Of a stretch of DNA of 64,000 nt, positions 63,017 through 64,000 are shown piece after piece; the stretch's first letter is position 1, and each line of letters opens with the position of its first letter. The stretch is from assembly GCA_937928385.1 (NCBI GenBank), contig CALEZD010000121.1, positions 1-64,000 of the forward strand, given 5' to 3'. The notes under the pieces are model-generated. The model saw only the letters and a program-made list of their open reading frames with translations, was not told the DNA's origin and did not search any database. Source of the stretch: an uncultured Bacteroidota bacterium. Lineage in GTDB: Bacteria; Bacteroidota; Bacteroidia; Chitinophagales; Chitinophagaceae. The position numbers and the translations under genes were made by a program.

Positions 63017-63079
63017 TCCCGCCCATTCGGGATTTTTAGGACGGGTCAATTGGTGCATGCCGTTAGGGCATCTGCCAAT
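63017..63079. repeat. Pair of intergenic palindromes, REP-like
   Basis: A hairpin TCCCG/CGGGA (63017-63032) is followed by a longer one with ATTGG/CCAAT outside and ATGCC/GGCAT inside (63049-63079). No gene or obvious terminator role explains them; they sit between sucC and the following small genes. Confidence 0.45.
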
Positions 63080-63106
63080 CAAGGGTGGTTAACTCGCGAG
63101 GGAATA

Positions 63107-63571
63107 TCAGGTCTCGTACTGATATACTTTTACAACACGGTCGTTTTTAAATTCAATACACAATACACTTGGATCAATATGAAACCCTGGTAAAAACCCT
63201 ATATAGTATGTCCACTTATCACCTTCTATTTCTAATCCTTTAGCACCTAGTAAAATCCTTATATCCTCTTTTGTTTTTCCGACTAATAAACTATCAGAAA
63301 TGATATTATACGTCATTTCATACCTGCCTTCAATATCGTCATTCCACTTTTTTGCCTCAAAATCCTTTTGTGGGTAATACAAAATACTAAACAGCCAGAT
63401 ATGAAAGCTTAAATATAACACTACCGGAATCAATAGCAATGCAGAAACGAGAGTTGCCAGTTCTCGTCCTTCGTTGTTTTTAATAAGGCGTTTCCAAATA
63501 CGTTTCAAGGCATAAACACATAATATGTATACCAGAATTGCAACACATAATATTAGAACTGAACTTGTCAT
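63107..63571 (-). CDS. Small membrane protein with BamE/SmpA-like C-terminal domain
   Basis: Protein of 154 residues. Two membrane helices (about 4-22 and 43-65) are followed by a domain beginning LLVGKTKEDIRILLGAKG and ending IEFKNDRVVKVYQYE, which resembles the small alpha-beta fold of BamE/SmpA and similar lipoproteins. No lipobox. Function unknown. It starts 11 bases after the neighbour at 63583. Confidence 0.6.
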   Translation of the reverse strand: MTSSVLILCVAILVYILCVYALKRIWKRLIKNNEGRELATLVSALLLIPVVLYLSFHIWLFSILYYPQKDFEAKKWNDDIEGRYEMTYNIISDSLLVGKTKEDIRILLGAKGLEIEGDKWTYYIGFLPGFHIDPSVLCIEFKNDRVVKVYQYET

Positions 63572-63582
63572 AAGGTGATAAA

Positions 63583-63978
63583 TTATTTAGTTACGGAAAT
63601 AGCCAACGAGATGGTGACAATCGGAATTGATAATAAGCATACCCAATATATAATCACCGCCTTTTTACTGCTAATCGTATTTGCATACTTTTCATTTAGC
63701 TGTTTTATTCTAGCTGTAGAATAATGACGATTTAAAATAGTGAAACTGGAGAAAATTGTACCGAAGACTGCAATAAACATTACAACTTGTAGAGGTATAC
63801 TGCCTAATTCTGGAAAAAAGTAGCGGGCTAAAGTGACTATTGATATAATTGTCAATAGTAGAATGTAAAATGTAAATATTGAACACACGCTAAATTTTAC
63901 ATTATCCTTAACAGCCTCACTGCTTTTTAGAGCTGCTTCCCTGTAGCCTGTGTATAAGATGTAGAATAAATAATCCAT
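63583..63978 (-). CDS. Small membrane protein of unknown function
   Basis: Protein of 131 residues (from the ATG at 63978) with three hydrophobic helices (about 30-50, 58-78 and 105-125) and a charged N-terminus. No family recognised. The frame is open 12 bases further upstream at 63990, near the window edge. Probably in one transcript with 63107-63571. Confidence 0.6.
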   Translation of the reverse strand: MDYLFYILYTGYREAALKSSEAVKDNVKFSVCSIFTFYILLLTIISIVTLARYFFPELGSIPLQVVMFIAVFGTIFSSFTILNRHYSTARIKQLNEKYANTISSKKAVIIYWVCLLSIPIVTISLAISVTK

Positions 63979-64000
63979 TTTCAGTTTCAAATTTACGCGC

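Noticed and set aside
1..64000. tRNA, rRNA, CRISPR arrays, insertion sequences, prophage or defence islands
   Set aside because: No cloverleaf, regular direct-repeat array, transposase or phage motif was found when reading intergenic regions and translations by eye; a computed scan could still find a cryptic tRNA.

Overview
The window is a stretch of chromosome from a member of the Bacteroidota, most likely family Chitinophagaceae or a close relative; the family is inferred from gene style, not from a marker comparison. Evidence for the phylum: many secreted proteins end in type IX secretion (T9SS) sorting domains of both the A type and the gliding-motility B type. Several genes have the phylum promoter, TTG, about 19-22 bases, then TAnnTTTG, close to the start codon. 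There are S46 dipeptidyl-peptidase, DUF4294, DUF6427-like and DUF4199 proteins, and no Shine-Dalgarno pattern was obvious.

Layout. 1-10.3 kb: three surface or secreted T9SS genes on the minus strand, one with 13 Ig-like modules and two tandem paralogues, interrupted by a plus-strand TsdA-like dihaem cytochrome c lipoprotein. 10.5-16.6 kb: tRNA methylthiotransferase MtaB, an M48 lipoprotein protease, a LytS-type sensor kinase divergent from a membrane-anchored LuxR-type protein, DUF4199, VOC and 2OG-Fe(II) oxygenase genes. 16.8-30.3 kb: two BNR/VPS10-like T9SS paralogues on opposite strands, enclosing a TetR-controlled ABC/HlyD/TolC exporter with a degenerate ATPase, an RlmI-like methyltransferase and recN. 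30.3-37.9 kb: a lipoprotein, an S46 peptidase with the DPP11-type arginine, a gliding-type surface protein, an AhpC/AhpD peroxide-detoxification pair and an orphan histidine kinase. 38-45.9 kb: an ABC transporter/LolA-like operon, thrS and infC, a candidate small RNA, a 35-residue-repeat secreted protein and an NlpC/P60 hydrolase. 46.1-52.2 kb: RNase Y, then an unusual cluster of isocitrate dehydrogenase, a 99-residue protein and an SbtA-like bicarbonate permease, with a divergent LysR regulator, then DUF4294. 52.3-56.2 kb: a five-gene run ending in purQ. 56.3-64 kb: DsbD-like reductase, COG2509 flavoprotein, Dps, an AraC-type membrane regulator truncated in its DNA-binding domain, sucC, and two small membrane proteins.

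Most of the window is housekeeping plus envelope biology. No tRNA, rRNA, CRISPR array, transposase, phage or plasmid gene was seen. The best candidates for undescribed biology are the exporter with three altered ATPase motifs, the promoter-hairpin-terminator unit after infC, the LysR/icd/99-residue/SbtA cluster, and the kinase plus membrane LuxR pair without a receiver domain. All function calls come from reading motifs by eye; no database search was run.
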